Under the pieces are notes generated by a model. It made no database searches. It saw nothing but the letters and a program-made list of their open reading frames with translations, and was not told where the DNA came from. Source: Neodontobutis hainanensis (lineage: Eukaryota > Chordata > Actinopteri > Gobiiformes > Odontobutidae). Taken from it: a DNA stretch of 64,000 nt. The DNA lies in NCBI GenBank assembly GCA_024349245.1, contig JALDNG010000020.1, forward strand, positions 376,501 to 440,500, given 5' to 3'. Positions 33,401-44,221 of this stretch are shown piece by piece; position 1 is the stretch's first letter, and every line of letters starts with the position of its first letter. The translations under genes were made by a program, and so were the position numbers.

Positions 33401-36400
33401 ATTACCATAATGTCCCATCCACAAACCCAACCTGATTCCTCCAGGTCAGACCAAATTATACAGAATATTATATGTAATTTTATAAACATTAATCAAGTGT
33501 TGAGATTTCGACATACCTTGCGTCCAGTCCACTCCACCTCCCAGTAGTACGGGCTGCCTCCGAGGGGCTCGCTGCAGAGGAGCTGCCTCCAGAACTGGAA
33601 CCGCTCCGGATGATCGGGATAGTTTAGGTTCTCAGCGCGAAGAGTAGCTTTACGACCTCCGTCTGACAGCTGCACGTGACGGTACGCAGTGTTTGGGTCC
33701 ATTGTAGGAAGAAAACGGACTGAGGAGAGAAAAAGGTAAAGATTGTAATGTATGTTTTATTTAGTGTTTAATAAAAAAAAAAATATTATAGACTTACATT
33801 TCAGCATTTCTTCTCTCGTCTTTGGATCTGGATATGCAGACTCTACACTAGTTACTGGAGTTGCTATAAAAAATAAAAAAAAATATATACATGTGACTTA
33901 TCACATGTAACTGTGACCCATTAAAAGACAATTAAAAATAGGGAAAAACCTGTTGTGCGACAAATACAAAGTACAAATAGATTCAACAAATCTATTGACA
34001 GACTGACAAACATTTTGTTTTGTTTTTGCCCAACTTTTGTATTGTATTGTCAACTTGTCTGTTAAATGTCATTGTATTCTGTAAGAGTAGACTAAAAACA
34101 ATGAGCCTTTTGGTCTTTAAAATAAACATACTATGTCTAAATGTTGTTCGTTAATGTCATTGTAAAGACTCGACCAAAGTTTTATACCTTTTTTTTTTTA
34201 TACCTTTTAACATCTGTGCTTATGGCTTATGCATCTATTCCTGTCTTTCTACAAACGAGCTTGACTGTACATAGAGTGAGTTGACAGTATTACACAAAGC
34301 CCCTAGAACCGGAATACTGCACATAATAAGTCCACTTCAGTGGCAATTTAGTAGATTTTACTTTCATTATAGCTCTATAAATATATTGTTTAGTCTCAAC
34401 ATCAACTACATTGATTTCATTAAATTTATTTTCAGAGCGGAGAACCCGTATGGTGTGATAAGTCCAGAGCTCATGGACATCAACACAGTCATGCAGAGCT
34501 GGATGTAACTAAAAAAGATGTTTATTTACCTTGAGGTGGAGCAGAAGCTTTAAAGAGAGAGAGAAGTAGAAAAAATAAATGTGGGATACTTTAAAAGATG
34601 ATACAAAGCTGTTGCAGGTGTATGTTTTTTTACCTTGAGGACGTATAGGGTCCACTGGGTCTGTAGCTTTTGAAAGACACATTGTCAAAATTACAAACAC
34701 TTCAAGATTCAAGGCTCCCAACAAAAATATGTGTTTATGAGTAACTTACCAGGAAGAACCGTTTCATATACTGTAAAAAATAAGAGATGTATATTAGACA
34801 AAGTTTACCAGAAATCATATTTATCTCTGCACAATATACAAACAAATCTTTACCTGGGCTTTCTTTGCTTGTTTGACAAGTTTCCTCAGCATCAGTCGTC
34901 GTAGTTTCACTATTAGCTCGTGCAGCAGTGGTTCCTTCATTCACTGAGTCAGATCAAGCCAAAGTTTAGTTCAAGAGCACATGCACAGAGTAAATTTAAT
35001 CAAACAGACTAATATAGAAGTTGTACAAGCAAGATAAAACATGAGATAATATGTAACGGTCTTTATTGACAAAGAGAGGAACAAGGTCTTCAGCATTGAG
35101 TTTAATCAGAAGTTATCCACTACAGTAAGTAGGTTAAGGAAGGTCTTAAAAGTTTACTACAGTCACCGTTTTTGCGTGATGTGCTCTTATCACAAAGAGT
35201 CCTTTTTTGTTTCTTTTAACTAAAGTTTTTCTTTGCGTGAGATTGACAGACGGATCGGTGCAGCTTCTGCAGTAATGCGGTCGATGTACCGGTCTGTCGT
35301 GGTGAAGAAGGAGCTGAGCTGTAAGGCAAAGCTCTCGATTTACCAGTCAATCAACGTTCCTACTCTCACCTATGGTCATGAGCTTTGGATCATGACCGAA
35401 AGAACAAGATCCCGGATACAGGCGGCCGAAATGAGCTTTCTCCGCAGAGTGGTGGGGCGCTCCCTTAGAGATAGGGTGAGGAGCTCGGTCACTCGGGAGG
35501 AGCTCAAAGTAGAGCCGCTGCTCCTCCACATCGAGAGGAGCCAGCTGAGGTGGCTGGGGGAGTTGTTTCGGATGCCTCCTGGACACCTCCCTAGGGAAGT
35601 GGTCTCCTCCCGGTGGGCATGTCCCACCGGGAGGAGACCTCGGGGAAGACCTAGGACACGCTGGAGGGACTATGTCTCTCGGCTGGCCTGGGAACGCCTC
35701 GGTATCCCCCCGGAAGAGCTGGAGGAAGTGTCTAGGGAGAGGGAAGTCTGGGCTTCTCTGCTTAGACTGCTGCCCCCGCGACCCGGCCCCGGATAAGCGG
35801 TAGAAGATATTGACTTACTTAAGCCTTGAATCTTGGCGACGCTGGCTTTGCACTGGTTCTCTATCGAGTCTTGTAGTTCTTTAATGATCGATCGAATGGA
35901 GGCCACCACTGCTGCTTCCTGTTGAGCCATCACTGACCCTTCAGCAGCTCCCAGCGGCTCCATCATGAAGAAGTTCTGCAGCACAACAGCAGTTTACAGA
36001 GAAATTTATGATAAATGTGTTAATAAAAAAAATATATAAACTGAACAATGTCATAATTATAAATCTTGAGATATTGACAATTACAAAATACCCCAGCATC
36101 AATAGTTCATTGTACAGTACGAATATTCTCAGCAACTAGGAAATAAATAAAGTTTAGTTAGGGTTATTTGCAATACAGGTAACATGTCTCATTTATTCAT
36201 GATATAATCTAAGTTTAAAGTCTTTTTGTTCAGATATGGAAGTTAGTTTCTAGAATCATAATCATTTCTCAAATATCTCTCAAAATAATACAATTTGTAA
36301 GTTAAAATTTTACCTTTGGAGCTTTCCTACAGATTGTGTTTGAGTTACTAAAGACCAGAAGCAACTTTATTAGGCGATTAGTTATTAGGCGATCTTTAGA

Positions 36401-38675
36401 AAATGATTGGCTGAACAAAATGTCTCAGCTGTGAGCTATAAAACAATAAAGCAGCCATGCCTTTATGTCTCAGTTTTAAATATTTCCTTCTTCAGTTTGC
36501 TTGTATTGTTGAAAACCATCTTCTACCAAATCTAATTTATGTAGCTTGCCTTTGCAGAAAAAACACAGGACTTTTTTACCTTCAAAAAGCAGACGTTATC
36601 TTGCATGTCTGCCAGTCTGCTCAGCTCCTCGTTCTTCCAGTGAAGCTGAGCCACTTCCTGCTCCAGTCTTTGGATGTTCCCCTCAACCTGGCTCCCCAAA
36701 GAAGCTTCATGAGCATCCAGCAGCTCTCCGATCTGGTTTCCCGTCATGTTCACAGCCTTGACCAGGTCTGAGAATACATCTGTGTTCTCAGTCTGTAAAG
36801 CTTGAACCAAGGCCTGAAGATGTACAGATGGAAATAAATGAAAAGAATACCTCTTCTAATCTATCTCTAATGTAGTATACCTTGTGTTGTCGGGCCACGT
36901 GAGGCAACTCCTTCAGCGTCCTTTCCGTTTGTTGAACTCTTCTTTGTACTTCCTGCTGCATTTGAACAACCTCATCCTGGCAACAAAAAAATAACAGAAA
37001 TGCTGAAGGTGAATAAAAGCAAGTGAGGGTGGTTTTAATAATCTTGGTGAGGATGTAAAAATGGTCCAAAAGTCTTATTGCATCCCTGACTTTATATAAA
37101 CACTATTCATTAAGAGCAATAATATCTGTTGTCACAGACTCTTCATTTCTTTAATGTCATTTTCAAGTGTAATATGGGTATTTTAACCAAATCTCACTTA
37201 ATATACACCTGTTGGCAATGTCAGGAATCTCTGGCTTTGTTTGTGTGAATAAAAGTACAAAATATTAATACTATTTACCTCTACATCGCTGCATCTGTTT
37301 TATACAGTGTCCCTGAATTTGGTTGTGATGCTTTTCTGTTTTTTATAATGAATACATGGGATTAATGTATGTTTCTGCATTATTTCCTGGTCTGAGAGAA
37401 AGTTGTGGCTAAAGGTGGGCCTGGAAATGGAGGACTGACAGACTTCTAAAGAGGGGATGTGGGTTGAGCTACAATTGTTTGCTCGTCAATAGTTGAGGAT
37501 TCACAAAATCATTTCTACAGCGTACTAAATACCAGACTATAAAAGGTTGACTTGAAATGTTGGGGGCCGTTACTCCTGTCCATATTAAAGCTGACACTCA
37601 TTAAATAAAAGAACAAAAAGGTCACTTATTGCAGCAAAAGTAAGAAACCGATTACACTAAAAAGGACATTGTGACATAAATAACTTTAGATAACATCATT
37701 TTTCATCTGGACTAAGATATTTCTAGCATGAGCTCACTCAGTATGTTGCATTACATAAACATGACAGTCTGAGATGCACGGTTGTTTTACAAGTGCGTCA
37801 GGTTCAACTACGTCATTCCTCATCTATGTCATTACAAACCCTTCCCCTCACACAAGTCCAACTAAAGTATGCTCCTGGTCAAATACAGTTCTAAACAACC
37901 ATTAAATCAAGTCACAAAGAGAACAAAACAATGTTAAAGAGGATTACCACATCAGTGCAGTAGTAAAGCACAAAATTACTATATAACCCAAAGCATGTGC
38001 CTTTGCTCCTGTCCGCTTTTCCTAACTGTCAGTGAGCTGAGAATTGTAAAAAAAATTAAATAATATAAATTGTATTTACTATTCAACATTTTCACTGGCT
38101 CCTGTGTACCGCTAGAAAGAAAATAATTATATATGTGACATATATATGTGACATCAGTGCGTTAAGCCAAATGTATGACATAAAAACCTGTTAAATACCT
38201 GTCTCTGTCTCCTCTCGTCCCCCAGTTTGACCACATGATGGCCCTTGTGTTCATGCTGGCAGCAGGATGCGCACACATTGTTCTTGTCTTCATGGCAGAA
38301 CAGGTCTAAAAGCTGGTTGTGTTGAAGGCACATCCTAGGAGGCACTGCGGGCAGCTGTGGGTAAATACAACCCGGCTGAGGACCAGTATCTGGCAGGACG
38401 TCCACGTAAACAGGTATTGACGGTAGTTTGAAGCTGTTAGTTCTCAGTTTCTCCATTGCCTCCACCAGAAGAGTGCTTTTGGACAGCGATGGACGAGGCT
38501 TAAAGACTTGTCTACATTGTGGGCAAGTGTATTGGCCCTTGCTGTTTCCTTTATCCCAGTGGTTTTGGATACAAACCAAGCAGTAGGAGTGTCCACAGGG
38601 AAGAGTAGCAGGGTCCTTCAAGGTTTCCAGACATATTGAGCAGGAAAAAGTCTCTTCAGACCAGGCTGAGGCCAT
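30465..38675 (-). CDS. TRIM25/TRIM16-like E3 ubiquitin ligase (RING, B-box, coiled coil, PRY-SPRY)
   Basis: Eleven exons join in phase to 576 residues: 38199-38675, 36881-36976, 36580-36813, 35819-35975, 34854-34943, 34750-34770, 34634-34666, 34530-34547, 33798-33863, 33517-33719 and 30465-30800. The RING is complete (CSIC, CGHSYC, CPQC; from about residue 12). One B-box 2 follows (CLQH...CHED...CASC), then a coiled coil on exons of 96 and 234 bases, a size pattern I recall from TRIM genes. A Thr/Pro-rich linker of tiny exons comes next, then PRY (LDPN-like MDPNTAYRHV) and SPRY (SWSLYWSGNG, GVYLDQHAGTLAFY, PLYPGF). TRIM ligases attach ubiquitin to targets chosen by the SPRY. Teleost TRIM25-like members act in antiviral signalling, which is inferred here. 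A 5' untranslated exon is likely, since CACACAG precedes the ATG by nine bases. Confidence 0.9.
31350..32844. repeat. 27/28-bp minisatellite in the TRIM SPRY intron
   Basis: About 1.5 kb of tandem units of 27 bases (GTTTACAGAGGACAGACGGA plus ACACAGG), a 28-base form with an extra A, and composite units carrying an added AGGACAGGACAG. Units are very similar, implying recent expansion or homogenisation. The period of 27 keeps frames open, giving false ORFs up to 592 residues on + and several on -. It sits in the intron dividing the PRY and SPRY coding exons. Confidence 0.97.
34436..34508 (+). other. Exon-like fragment inside the TRIM gene, opposite strand
   Basis: After TTATTTTCAG an open stretch encodes AENPYGVISPELMDINTVM and a short end before TAA. 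It has an acceptor-like border and non-repetitive text. No partner exon or family is recognised, so it may be a gene relic or chance. Confidence 0.2.
35225..35809 (+). pseudogene. 5'-truncated non-LTR retrotransposon (LINE) ORF2 tail
   Basis: An open frame of 187 residues (35233-35796) encodes the end of a LINE polyprotein: motifs LSCKAKLSIYQS, PTLTYGHELW, RIQAAEMSFLRRV, WLGELFRMPP and RGRPRTRWRDYV. The element ends with ggataagcggtagaagat, a 3' end common in fish LINEs (L2-like, by memory). It is truncated at the 5' end and antisense to the TRIM gene. Higher GC content than the surroundings and an intact frame suggest a fairly young insertion. It stops about eight bases from the splice donor of the 35819-35975 TRIM exon. 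Confidence 0.85.
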
Positions 38676-39189
38676 TGAGTAGGCTGTGTGAAAGCAAATG
38701 AATGACAACGCAACTGGTGAGGTTAACACCTTTTGACACAAATCACATGCTGCTCAAAACTGAACCTACCAGCCAAGGGTGGGGCTGGTGAAACAGGTTG
38801 GGGTGAGTTTCTGTCCACTTCCCACTTATTTGTGTAAATTTAAAATAACCAGTTTATTTTCTGTTCCGGTTTAACGAGCGCACTAAGCTATATTAGATCC
38901 AATGCTTTACAATAAACACTTGTGTTATTTAATCTCCTAAAAATGACTGTATAAAGTTGCTGTAATGTGGCACAGGCATTCCCGATCAACCAACCATCTA
39001 CACTGCAATCAAACTAAAGATGTCAGACCAGTTTTCCAATGTTATTCCCCTTGTAGCAACAACTGGGTTTTCCCCAAAGTTTTATTACACAAAAACACCA
39101 AGCTAATCCTCACAATACTTTAAACGCTACAAATACTTGCGAGATATTAGAAAACAGAAGAAAATAAAACCAAACGCCTTTACGACGTA

Positions 39190-39296
39190 GTTTGGGCAAG
39201 CTGACGTAGGTGACGCCGCTGGACGCCATATTAACCGCTGGCAACACCGGAAACGCCGCGAGAACTCGACCAGCTGCTGTTTACGTAACTTTCAAG
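39190..39296 (+). promoter_or_regulatory. nudt8: nudt8 promoter and untranslated first exon
   Basis: This is a GC-rich, CpG-bearing patch in an AT-rich background. It has two TGACG (CRE-like) words, a YY1-type element (CGCCATATT at about 39225-39233) and an ETS core (CCGGAA at 39248-39253). A consensus donor (TTCAAG then GTGAGT) ends a probable untranslated exon at 39296. The TRIM gene starts about 0.5 kb away in the other direction, so the region may serve both. Confidence 0.55.
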
Positions 39297-40388
39297 GTGA
39301 GTGCTCATCTTCTGTCACATATCACTTTTATTCAAATGAGGCAATAGAATTTGGCAGCAATTTTATACTAACGTGTATTTTGTCATGTCGACGTTATTGC
39401 AGCCCCTTTAAACTATTGAAATAAATTTAAAGGAGCTAGTTGTGTGCTAGCTGTTATGCTAACCGGTGAAGGAGCAGGGCTAGAGTGACAGCTCAGTCCA
39501 AACTGAACCTGATAAGGACTATTGTTTATCTGGCCACTCATGGCGCCTCTGGGACCGAAGAGATCTCAAGCTGGTTCTTTCTAAGTATTACACTTTACAA
39601 TTTTTATAACGCTTCATGTCAGATACAACAACATAGCATACAAGCTAGCATTAGTTGGCTTTGTTCTATAAAAGTTAAGTAGTTCTTATGTCTTATGATT
39701 GTAGACATAAGAAAGATCTACATATTTTATTTTTCAACAATATTTGCCAAACCATACTAAGGTAGTGTTTGTAAAGTGAGTGTGAGTTAAACCTGTTACA
39801 TCTATAATGAGTCAAGTTTTATTTCTACACAACCAACCAAGAACTGTTATGTTTGACATATAAATTTAATTGTAATTTAAAGGGAACTATAGTGCACTCC
39901 AAGGCAGTGTTTTTCCACCCATACTCAGGTAACCAACACTGAGAGTAATGCCAGTCTCATTGGAAGAATGTAAACAGAAATTCAGTTGTTCAGAGTCCAT
40001 AGACCACTCAGTCGGCTGTTTCTCTGAGCTAGGCTTGTTTTTGAGACTTGGATATATACTGTTTCAAGAAAAACAGTTATTTACTGTAACATGGAACCCT
40101 TCAAAAATCCTGGAATATAGCTTTAGGTGTAAAACGTTTTCTTAATTACAACTCTTATTAAATCAGTATTACTACACCATGAACGACGACATGTAAAAAT
40201 TATTGTTGCATTTTTATTTATGATTCAGCCACAATAATGTATAGGCGTTTAAATTTTAACTTCCTTGTGCCTAATTTAACTTTTTCCGGCTTTCTACATG
40301 CACCTTTTAGTATGTCCTATTTTTACATTTAGTTAAACTATTCTTTTTCATTGCTGAGATTAATTTCTGTGCATTTTTTTCCCACAGG

Positions 40389-42942
40389 ATGTTTAGAGGC
40401 CCTCAGCTCCTGAACTGGGCATGTCCGATACGGCCACTGCTCCAACAAAGAGAATACCTCGCAACTTTATCCCAATATGCTGCTGCTGGGTTACACAACT
40501 TGGTCAACAGAAGAAGACATAAACAGTGCAGTTGGACTGAGAGGTCTTCTCTTGTGTGCACATGTACTCTGACGACACATTCATTGCATTTAGATTCAAG
40601 AAATATTCTGCCATTTTATAAGCTCTCATCCAAATATATTTTCTCCAAACATCATAAGCCTGCTTCAGTGGTTTCTACCTTTTTAAAAGCAGGATCTAAA
40701 CAGTGGAAAAGCACTATAGGTTGCAGTGAGAATGACTGTAGAGTGAACACAAATTGCCTTCAGCCCCAGAGAAAACCCTGGGTTCAACAGCGTTCACTGA
40801 GTTTGAATAAAACTCATGGTAACCTCTTTAAACAAAACCATTTATGTTGTAGTGATAGTTTTGTAAGCTTTTTCAACTCGTCAGTGTCTACAGCCAAACA
40901 CAATTTTGTACCATTTGGAGCAATTGTTCACCAAACCAGATGTGTTCACCAAACAGCTGCTCGTGAGGTGGCGGTCTGGAGAGACTGTCTGTCTGCTGAG
41001 AACGAACACAGATGTAGACAGAATCTCGAGTCAAACATAAAGCTTTACAAAGTGGAAAAAGAGAGAAGAACACCCGCTTTAATTTTGGGTAAAAAACAAG
41101 CTAGATGGGCTTCTGTCCTGGTCTCTCTGTGCTCTGTTGAAGATGAGCCGGCGTTTCTCTTCACCCTGCGATCCAGCATGCTCAAAGGGAGGCACAAGGG
41201 AGATGTGAGGTTTGTGGCAAAAAAAAAAAAGAGATGTTTAAAATGTTTTGTCACAGCAGTGTCCTCATTTCCACTGTGCTTGTGTGTAGTTTTGCAGGAG
41301 GGAAGAGTGATCCTTCTGATAAAGATGTGGTGGCTACAGCGCTAAGGGAAGCCAGAGAGGAGCTGGGCGTCAATGTGCCAACAGAACGAGTATGGGGCAT
41401 CCTGAAGCCTCTCAGGGAAATGGTAAATGACTGTCATAAGCCACCACTCAGACCTTTTTAATGTGTATTCTCTTTTATCTGGGCCCATGTGAATTGTGAA
41501 CAGTTTAACATCGTCCTAAGTTTGCATTAGATTAGTTCTCACATTCCCGCTTCAGGTGCAAAAGTCCACTTTTTTTTAGTTTTCTCACCAATAACTACAT
41601 TTATCATATTGGGACACTTTTTTTGTTTTTAAATCTGTGTTAAGATGCACAGTGACTGGTTTAATTCCTATTGTGTGATTTATTATTGTAAGGCAAATAT
41701 CTTCTCTTTGACATTTCTCTCTGATATAAAATGCTTCATCACATATTATTTGTGGGCCCCACTGCCTCATGATGCACTCCTATTAATGTTTACACATAAT
41801 TAAGAAAACTTTACAAATTGTGTTTTGTTAATGCCTCTGTAACTAAATCTTTATAAAATTTCCAGCACCGAAACACCACAATAAGGTTAATTCATGAAAT
41901 AAACTTTGCCTATATTGAGCTGTAGTTGTTGTAGGTGGCCATCTTAACAATAGAGTCCTTCAAAAAACATAGTTTACTTTGTTTGAAATTTTGTGTAGGA
42001 GACAGAATGTGGGTGCTGTGGGGGCAGAGCTCACGGGAGCGTAGGTCTGTAAAGGTATGCGCTTTCAGGAGGCCAGGGGGTTGAGAGACAGAGACGAGTA
42101 GCCGCAATTTTTGTTGATCGCAAAACCTACGGCTGAGTTTACCTATTTATCTGTTTATACATCTGGTTCATGCATCCTTTTTTTGCTGAGCTGTAATTAT
42201 CTCATGAGCAATAAACCTACCAAACGCATGTTGGATCTTAGGGTATTTGTTACTTATAGTCTCCAAGCGCTTCACAATCTTTTGCACCACCAGGACCCAA
42301 CTCTGACCCTCACAGCGTCTTCAAGCTTCGCTTGGGAAGCCGCTACAATTGAGTTTAAATTTTTAACGTGGCCTAAGGAATATGATTTCATTCTGTCTTT
42401 TATTTTTAATGTTAAGATTAACTTTGCTTCAGTTAAATTACAAAAGGTGGTACTGCAGTGTGCTGTAGAACTTTTACCAGACATGACCTACTTAACCTGT
42501 ATACCAATATCTAGTTCCTTTTCTGTCTCGTGTCTTCAGTCAGGAATGATGGTTGCTCCAGTGCTCGCTAACCTGGGTCCGCTCGAGGAGTTATCCTTTA
42601 AACCAAACCCTGAGGAGGTACGTCTATGAAACTACTGCAGTTATTTTTTTAAATATTATAGCTCAATAAACTGATTAGTTTGTTTGACTTATTTTATCAA
42701 AAACATGATGAGAAATGTTTGAGGAAACGGTTAATAACCGCTCTCTTTGCTTTTAGGTGGAGGAGATCTTCACTCTGTCCTTGTCTCACTTGTGTGACCC
42801 ACAGAATCGTGGTTACACACATTTTCGCACCGGTGACAAGTATGGATACACTCTCCCAGTGTTTCGTAACGGCAAGCACCGAGTGTGGGGCCTGACAGCC
42901 ACCGCCTTAGACCAAACGTTAAAACTCATTGTTCCATCATAG
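40389..42942 (+). CDS. nudt8: Nudix hydrolase 8-like (mitochondrial CoA diphosphatase)
   Basis: Exons 40389-41209, 41290-41422, 42540-42617 and 42757-42942 join in phase to 405 residues. The second exon begins T-TTT-GCA after TGTGTAG, which restores the family motif GDVSFAGGK. The Nudix box is at about 277-300 (GGKSDPSDKDVVATALREAR, then EELG) and carries the metal-binding Glu residues. The C-terminus (GYTHFRTGDKYGYTLPVF, HRVWGLTA) matches NUDT8. The enzyme hydrolyses CoA and its esters in mitochondria. The N-terminus is unusual: about 200 residues precede the region aligning with the short human protein (RDCLSAENEHRCRQNLE). The start MFRGPQLLNW with later Arg/Lys is compatible with mitochondrial import. 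Confidence 0.9.
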
Positions 42943-43029
42943 CAACTCCAACACAAAAGCACTTCAATCCTTAATGGAGTAGGCTGTATCTTCTCTTGCA
43001 CTTTCTATGCCACAGTTCTTTTATAATCA

Positions 43030-43035
43030 AATAAA
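43030..43035 (+). terminator. Candidate polyadenylation signal of nudt8
   Basis: AATAAA lies about 90 bases after the stop codon on the coding strand. Confidence 0.5.
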
Positions 43036-43354
43036 TAATTATGTATTGCATTAGCCATCTACATTTAGAGAAGAGTTTCTGTTTAAGCCTGTCTATTAAA
43101 CATTATGTGAGAACTCTCATAATCTATGGCCAACATTTTATTTCACCTCATCACATTTTACTGTAATGAATCATTGTTAATAAACTACTTTTTATCCATC
43201 TTTTTCGGTTTCTTTACAGTCTTTAGGAGAAGTATGAGTTTGTCACTATGAAAATCAAGACTAGTTCTTATGTAATTTGAGCTGAAAAGACAAGACCAGA
43301 AAGTGAAACCAAATTAAACATTTACAAAAACCTTTTTTTCACTCATAGTTAGCG

Positions 43355-44035
43355 AATTGGTGAAGCCATTTATTGTCAAACAATTGTTTACTCTTTTAAA
43401 TCGTAATGACAACAGAAACTACCCAAATGACCCTGATGGTAATTTTGGCCTGATGGTAAAGCGGGATGTTATGATGTTTTGGGATGTTTCAAGCGGGAAT
43501 CTAACCCACCCTCCGGTCGAAGGACGACTGCTCTACCACTGAGCTACTGCCGCCCATTTGGACAGGAGTCAACGAGGTCTATGATAAAAGGAACACCATT
43601 CCGACTATGAAACATGGAGGTGGAGCTGATGTTTTGGGGAAGTGTGAGCTACAAAGGCACAGGAAAAGATGAATGCAGCATGTTATCAGAAAATACTGGA
43701 GGAAAAGTTGCACTCATCAGTCTGGAACTACACATGGGATGTACTTGGACTTTCCAACATGACAACGATCCAACAATCAAGACCAAGCCGACCTGTCATT
43801 GGCTACAGCAGCATAAAGAGAAGGTTCTGGACTGGCCTTAGTCTCCTGACCTCAGTGTCATTGAGCCACTCTGAAGAGATCTTAAACGTGCAGTTCATGC
43901 AAGAGCCAAGAATTTACAGGAACTGGAGGCTTTTTGCCAAAAAGAATGGGCAGCTTTACATCTGAGAAAATAAAGACCTCACCCACAACTAAAATACTTC
44001 AAGCCAGGGTAAACTTATGAGCACAACTGTAAACT
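43355..44035 (+). mobile_element. Degenerate Tc1/mariner-type transposon
   Basis: Frame-broken text of a Tc1 transposase can be followed: a KHGGG-type motif, then FQHDNDP, then LDWP with the next frame continuing SPDLSVIEPL, and EAFCQKEW-like text. Frameshifts and stops make it inactive. The left part carries acaacagaaactacccaaat, common in fish Tc1 ends. A tRNA-derived SINE interrupts it. Confidence 0.8.
43485..43557 (-). mobile_element. tRNA-derived SINE head
   Basis: On the minus strand GGGCGGCAGTAGCTCAGTGG starts a tRNA-like segment with an A box (TAGCTCAGTGGTAGAGC) and a B box variant (GGTTAGATTCC). It lacks a foldable full tRNA body, so it is a SINE head rather than a tRNA gene. It is nested in the Tc1 remnant. 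Confidence 0.7.
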
Positions 44036-44162
44036 TTTTACATTTCCATTGGACTTTTCAGTTTACAACATAGCTTTATCTAAAATCACATGGACTATAC
44101 GTCAATTAACATAGTGCCATATTTGCTTGTGCGTTTCTGCAGTAAAATATGATATCAATTTT

Positions 44163-44168
44163 TTTATT
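44163..44168 (-). terminator. Candidate polyadenylation signal of mfrp
   Basis: AATAAA on the gene strand lies about 55 bases beyond the stop. No second cistron follows within the same transcript region. Confidence 0.45.
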
Positions 44169-44221
44169 TAATGTGCAAGAGTCCTCCCACATTTGTCTCA
44201 TCACATAATCAGTCTTTCACA

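Noticed and set aside
38773..38870. Interferon-response (ISRE/GAS) sites upstream of the TRIM gene
   Set aside because: The text AGAAAATAAACT lacks the second GAAA core with correct spacing, so it was not called.
39485..40145. Short open frames after the nudt8 first exon
   Set aside because: They lie in the first intron, have no homology, and the coding start after the acceptor at 40388 is clear.
43485..43557. Possible functional tRNA gene on the minus strand
   Set aside because: It has A- and B-box words, but the body does not read as a complete cloverleaf and it lies in repeat DNA, so it is a SINE head.
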